This document shows positions 59,601 to 64,000 of a DNA stretch of 64,000 nucleotides, piece after piece. Under the pieces are notes generated by a model, which worked only from the letters and a program-made list of their open reading frames with translations, was not told the origin of the DNA and ran no database searches. How positions within the stretch are numbered: the first letter of the stretch is position 1; every line of letters starts with the position of its first letter. The translations under genes were made by a program, and so were the position numbers. The DNA is taken from assembly GCF_037392515.1 (NCBI RefSeq), contig NC_090290.1, positions 56,494,753 to 56,558,752 on the forward strand. Direction: 5' to 3'. Source of the stretch: Haliotis asinina (Eukaryota > Mollusca > Gastropoda > Lepetellida > Haliotidae).

Positions 59601-62600
59601 TTCCTTTTCCAAGATGAAATAGTAATGTTTGTAGAAACCATGGAAACACTCATTTTCATCTTTGCATACTTTACTTTATGCAAATATAAACGTTTTTATT
59701 GACACTGACAATTACTAATAACAAAAGAGAGATTGGCCAACTATAACTGTCAGAAATAATAATGCTGACAGTAGAGTAATAATTAAAGCATTTGCAAGTG
59801 GCAAGACAAATGATAGACTGGCTTTTTTCCCTAAGAGAATAACATATATAATCGAATAAGGAGTTCAGTATTTCTTTGGGGGAAGATGAATAACAAATAT
59901 TGTATAAATAATATATATTTTATATATATATTCTGTGAACTAAAGTGTATTTGTGTGACTGCAGTCTTGGATAGATCTAAAAAGGGAGAAGACACAAGTA
60001 TAGAAATCAAACAATTAAGTGAGCGTTTGTGGTAGCAATAACATTTGTTATTGTTATTGATGAAATGCATCCATGTTTGGATGGATTTATGGACAAAACC
60101 ATCTGTCACATAATTAATGGTGCCATGGTTACATTAATGGTGGTAATATCCTACACTTTCACCATGGTTACATTAATGGTGGTAATATCCTACACTGTCA
60201 CCATGGTTACATTAATGGTGGTAATATCCTACACTTTCACCATGGTTACATTAAAGGTGGTAATATCCTACACTTTCACCATGGTTACATTAATGGTGGT
60301 AATATCCTACACTTTCACCATGGTTACATTAAAGGTGGTAATATCCTACACTTTCACCATGGTTACATTAAAGGTGGTAATATCCTACACTTTCACCATG
60401 GTTAATATGTATTTTTCATCAACCTGAAATAGACCAATCTACTTTAAGCCCAATGAAGTTGAAAAACGTTGAGCTGCTATGCACTTAGTTATGTAGATGT
60501 TTGTCAGTGTGCAATCTGTGTCCCAAATCTGTAGAAAATATTATCTTAAAATAGAAGAGTAATCCCATTTCCAAACAGTAGGGGAGAATATGAACTAGTT
60601 TTGTATATTTGAATAAGCTAGCGAGGTTTTCAGAACACATAGTTGTATTTGCCTGTGATGTTAGATGAATATGTACAATAAAGGCACACATTTACAAAAC
60701 CTCCTTTCATTAGATCAGCAGTAATAATGACAGTTGTATCATACCTGTGTTTGTCAGATCATATTCAACTCAAACAACATCTGTGTTGGAAAATAATGTT
60801 TAATTATAAATCCAATTTATTGTTGCTGTGTCAGCATATTTTTTATTAGCATTGTACCTTATACTGATGTTAATTTGCAACACTCTTTATGGTTCATATT
60901 GTACTACTGTCTTTAATAAATATATTATATTTAAAAATTATTAAACAGAGTAGTGTCACAAACTCATAACTTATTCTTGTACTGTTTTTTGCTCACAACC
61001 AGATGGGACTTGTCCCCGAGAAGTATCGAAATTTGTATTTTGCAAAGAAAGTGTAATCCTACAATAATATATAAGTTACAGGTGTTTCATTTAGGTACTG
61101 TAATAAGTCCTCTTGCTGTTTTGCCCTGTAAATGTTGAAAGGAAATTACTATATTTTATTGTACATGTACAGAGTCTTTTTGGTAGGGAGGGTGGGCATT
61201 GGGGGTAGGGGATTGGGAATTCACATTGTACATATTTCTCCATAAACATCATCATCTCTCACCCTACCTATAATTTATTTACAGTGCCTTATTGCAGCTG
61301 TGGAAGATTAAGTTTGAAATCTGAAGTTATGAGTCTGTGCAGGATAGATAAAGTAGTGTTTTTGTTAAGTTAAACAATCGCTCAGGTGTATTTCATGTTT
61401 CACAGCACATTGTACACAGTATGGTGGAAGTTATGTCTCTTTTTAAAGAATTTATATAAATGTAAAACAGTAAAATGGTAAACATCAATAAAACGTGACT
61501 TTGATGAATTTTAAACATAATGTTGCTCATGCTGATGATCATTGGATTGTCTGGTCCAGACTTGACTACGTATAGGCTACAGGACTTGTGTCAGCCGAGT
61601 TGGCAAGCACAATGAATGATCCTCTTAGTCACTTTTTACAAGCATGGGTTGCTGAAGACCATTTATAACCCAGATCTTCCCAGATACACCGCTGAAGGAT
61701 TATTTCCCAGGTTGTTCAAGTAGTCATACTTGGGAGTGGATGAATTACAGCTGAAGGTGGTATATCAATCTCATTGGGCTGTATTGTATATGATATAACT
61801 GGTCAGTGATATGTATAACAGCAAAGGTCCGATACACATGATGTTATGGTATGTATCAGATGATGTTATGTGTGTCATATTCAAGCTGAAATATGTGATA
61901 TGCATCATTTTATGCCACAGAGTTTGATATGCATTGTATCATATGTCAGATTAGGTGATCATATGACATATCAATGAAGAGTTAAGATAATGTGATGCAC
62001 ATTGAAGGATCAAGTTATAGGTCAAGTAATGTGGTGTACATCAAGTGAAATTTCAGATAATGTGATACTGTTTCTATCATGTCAGATAATCTGATACACA
62101 TTGTATGACACCGACAGGTCTTGGAATGTGATTTACTTTGTATCACAGGTTCTCAAATGTGATACACATTGTATAATTGGTCAGAAAATGTGACAGAGAT
62201 TGTATCGTGACTTTCTGTACTCAGCTAATTGTCTGTCTTCTGAAAGTTCACTTGTGATCTCGGAAGTTAGTGGCTGAAGGTCACACTGACCTGACTTGCA
62301 GAATTTGAAGCTGGTCTCCAAATGTTACATTGACCTGACATACTGGCTTCAGGTTGAGTTTGAACGTATGACAGAACATACTTAGTGTCCAATTTCTAAA
62401 ACCCCCTAGCTACTATGTGATATTTATTCTCCTGTTTCCTAAAATAGCGGATATGAAATAGTATTTGCAAGTGTGTTTTACTATTTAAATGAACAAAGAG
62501 ATGATTCAGCAGTCCTGATGTTGTGAATCTTAGCAGTTACAAAATACAGGTTGATGCTACTGCAACGTTTTTGTAACATTCATTGTTAAAGAAACAGATG

Positions 62601-63439
62601 TCAAATCAATTCTTGTTGTTTCAGATAAACGTGCCAAGGATTACATCAACTATGGCCCAGTCACCCCTCAGAAGAATGTCAAGGTCGCTGAACTGCCACC
62701 CGTCAGAGTTTACACTCCTGCCAGACATGAAGTCATTGGGAAACCAAATCTGGTTCATGAACCACTTGAGAGACTTCCACAGAATCAGACTGTTTCTGTC
62801 AATAGAACACACACTGATACTGTCAACAGAACAGTCCTTGTTACCAAGTTAATGAATAAAGAAAATGTTACGTTATCAAAAGATGGCATGTTCAAAGACT
62901 GGATGAACATTGGCAATGTGGGTGCTCACATCCGCAACAAGACCTATGAAATGGGAGCCCGATTTAAAAATAAGACTTACGAAGTCGCAGAGACCATGAA
63001 AAATAAAACATTACAGCACCTGGCTGTTTTTGGGATGGGTAAAAATCATAATCTTGTGCGATATATATTTGAACCCCATCGATGGAACTTGACAGTGTCT
63101 TTTGAGGACATTGGGAATATCATGAAAGATACAGAGTTTCTGAACAAGCTACACCCCCTGGATTTGTCAGCCCCAGTTTTGTCTAGTTCTAAGAACAGGA
63201 CTGCCAACTATACATACAATATGCCATTTCATGTGGGTTTCTGTGACTGTTACGAACACCACTGTGTTTGCTGTGCCAGGATAGCCAACAAGAGGCTGCA
63301 TCTCAATTCAACAACGTGTACAAACTTCACATTTGTTTCTAAATCACAGGTAATCCAGAATGACATGCTTCTTAACACTGTGTCTTTGTTGTCTGACATG
63401 GCAGTCAGCCAGATTTCTGGAAATTACACAGTAGCATAG
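56699..63439 (+). CDS. type II membrane glycoprotein with DUF4773-like Cys motif (5' part, likely continues beyond the window)
   Basis: Exon 1 CDS is 56699-56807 and exon 2 starts at 62625 after TTGTTGTTTCAG; the junction is phase 1 on both sides. Residues 1-12 are basic (RRRR at 9-12) and residues 13-34 are hydrophobic, a signal anchor with the rest lumenal or extracellular. Exon 2 has about 13 N-x-S/T sequons, including a repeated NKTYE-type motif (RNKTYEMGARFKNKTYEVAE). It ends in FCDCYEHHCVCCARI, spacing typical of the Cys-rich start of DUF4773 domains of secreted invertebrate proteins. A strong donor (CACAG|GTAATC) at 63349/63350 cuts the domain in phase 0 after residue 278, so I favour further exons past 64000. 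If it is not used, the frame stops at 63437-63439 (307 aa). Exons could also be missing inside the 5.8 kb intron. Confidence 0.7.
57600..57735 (+). mobile_element. tRNA-derived SINE (family 1), diverged
   Basis: It contains gtttgattcaccacaaaggt, aaacccatttctagtttccc, cagtgatattgttgcaatat and cataaaactaaactctacac. The tRNA head is mostly eroded. Confidence 0.65.
58262..58503 (+). mobile_element. tRNA-headed SINE (family 3)
   Basis: ctgggttcaaatcctagttc resembles a Pol III box B. Downstream come gtcagttttctgtcaccata, gtcatacacctttataacaa, ggcatcac, ggtatcagtctacatcatga and atggtgatcctgta. The same ordered segments occur inverted at 54612-54940. Confidence 0.75.
58862..59142 (+). mobile_element. 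tRNA-derived SINE (family 1) with very long (TCAC)n tail
   Basis: It contains ggcgatggggtagcatag, ggccatttctattttccc, cagtgatattgctggaatat and tgctaaaagcagtgtaaaac. The SINE tail then expands into about 150 bp of nearly pure TCAC repeat (58991-59142), interrupted twice by TCTCAC. Confidence 0.88.
59160..60120 (+). other. AT-rich intron sequence
   Basis: Part of the long intron of the DUF4773-like gene. Nothing besides short AT-rich frames is visible here. Confidence 0.5.
60124..60404 (+). repeat. 39-bp minisatellite, about 7 copies
   Basis: The unit catggttacattaatggtgg plus taatatcctacactttcac repeats every 39 bp with an aatgg/aaagg variant. The period is a multiple of 3, so it produces an artificial open frame (MVTLMVVISYTFT repeated). 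Confidence 0.92.
61520..61690. mobile_element. interspersed repeat (family 2), rearranged copy
   Basis: catgctgatgatcattggat with tgtctggtccagacttgact is in inverse orientation, but tcagccgagttggcaagcac and acaagcatgggttgctgaag that follow are in forward orientation. Two halves have been joined head to head. Confidence 0.6.
61770..62215 (+). repeat. degenerate tandem repeat of about 40-45 bp
   Basis: Variants of cagataatgtgatacacatt followed by gtat recur roughly every 40-45 bp (for example near 61990, 62050, 62080, 62155 and 62185). Copies are so diverged that the period is blurred. Confidence 0.55.
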
Positions 63440-63451
63440 AAATAATGAAGG

Positions 63452-63600
63452 GACATTAGGGTAGCTTAGTGCTTAAGTGTTCACTCGTCATACTAAAGAC
63501 GCAGTTTCAGTTCCCCATATGAGTACAATGTATGAAGCCCATTTTAGGTTATCCCCACCGTGATATTCCTGGAATATTGCTTGAAGAAGTGTAACCTAAA
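63452..63600 (+). mobile_element. tRNA-derived SINE (family 1)
   Basis: It contains gggtagcttagtgcttaagt, cagtttcagttccccatatg, gtacaatgtatgaagcccat and ccgtgatattcctggaatat. It starts about 13 bp after the in-frame stop of the DUF4773-like gene and is followed directly by a hairpin element. Confidence 0.8.
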
Positions 63601-63612
63601 ATGTGGAAAACA

Positions 63613-63773
63613 GAAAAGTATAATACTTTTTGGATCACAACTTCTTTATTTCTATGACGCGACATTTCAGCATAGCGTCTTGCTTGAAAACGGTATGAGA
63701 AGCTATGCTGAAACGTTGCATCATAGAAATAAAGAAACCGTTCTCTATAAAGTATTATACTTTTCTATTATCC
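63613..63773. mobile_element. short hairpin (MITE-like) element
   Basis: The outer arms are agtataatactttttgg and the inverse of aaagtattatacttttc; the inner arms are cttctttatttctatga and the inverse of tcatagaaataaagaa. Together they form a stem of roughly 65 bp around a small loop. A relative lies inverted at 30785-31000. It contains no coding sequence. Confidence 0.7.
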
Positions 63774-64000
63774 ATCAACTTCTAAAATGCCAGTCAAACA
63801 GATCACTTCATGTGAATGTCAAGGTGAACTTCAGTAGTTTTATGAGGATCTTTCCTTTTTTTGTCTTTGGCTGTCTCAGTGACCTTGGTCTAAAGTAATA
63901 CATTGCTACACACACTTGCATGTGTGTTGTTCATTAGTGCTGTAAACTTGAATCTAACTTTAAACACGTTGTCACTTCAACTGGTTTGTCTGCTACAGAC

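Noticed and set aside
60029..60427. 132-codon membrane-like frame (MVTLMVVISYTFT repeated)
   Set aside because: Produced by the 39 bp minisatellite, whose period is a multiple of 3; no splice or family support.

Overview
This window looks like nuclear DNA of an animal, most likely a gastropod mollusc and possibly an abalone-type (Haliotis-like) genome. The reasons are AT-rich sequence, genes split into small exons with GT-AG introns, a Metazoa-type METTL2, and many copies of tRNA-headed SINEs. The SINEs carry a box-B-like GGTTCGATTCCC, a 'gatattgctggaatattgc' body and a (TCAC)n tail. The species call rests on my memory of the repeats and was not searched.

Four genes or gene pieces can be assembled by splice phase. 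(1) A complete nine-exon METTL2-type tRNA m3C methyltransferase lies on the minus strand (51513 down to 36203; 371 aa). (2) A small plus-strand gene of three exons (22371-31183; 98 aa) is rich in Arg and Lys and ends in a CaaX-like box (CSAM); I do not recognise it. (3) The 5' part of a plus-strand gene (56699-63349 and probably beyond the window) encodes a type II membrane protein with many N-glycosylation sequons and a Cys-rich motif resembling DUF4773. (4) Two coding-like exons of an unidentified minus-strand gene or genes lie at 19923-20037 and 21009-21164.

The most striking structure is in METTL2 intron 7. It is an uninterrupted head-to-tail array of 80 units of exactly 90 bp (37501-44712). 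It sits between inverted copies of a ~170 bp sequence (37196-37368 and 46168-46336), so the array lies inside a larger inverted-repeat-bounded element of about 9.1 kb. Within the array a 2,340 bp (26-unit) block is duplicated with no difference I could see. Because 90 is a multiple of 3, one plus frame stays open for 2,426 codons. A second array (96 bp units, about 17 copies) starts about 10 bp beyond the METTL2 stop codon and would form its 3' UTR.

Most of the remaining DNA is transposon debris. It includes SINEs of at least three kinds, two 5'-truncated non-LTR retrotransposon ends, a decayed copy of a repetitive invertebrate gene family with a CXC-like Cys cluster (27680-30060), several hairpin or TIR elements without genes, and minisatellites. 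One minisatellite is built from tRNA-like D-arm and anticodon-arm units, and another grew from the loop of a hairpin element. The left 20 kb and several stretches between features hold no gene I can support.
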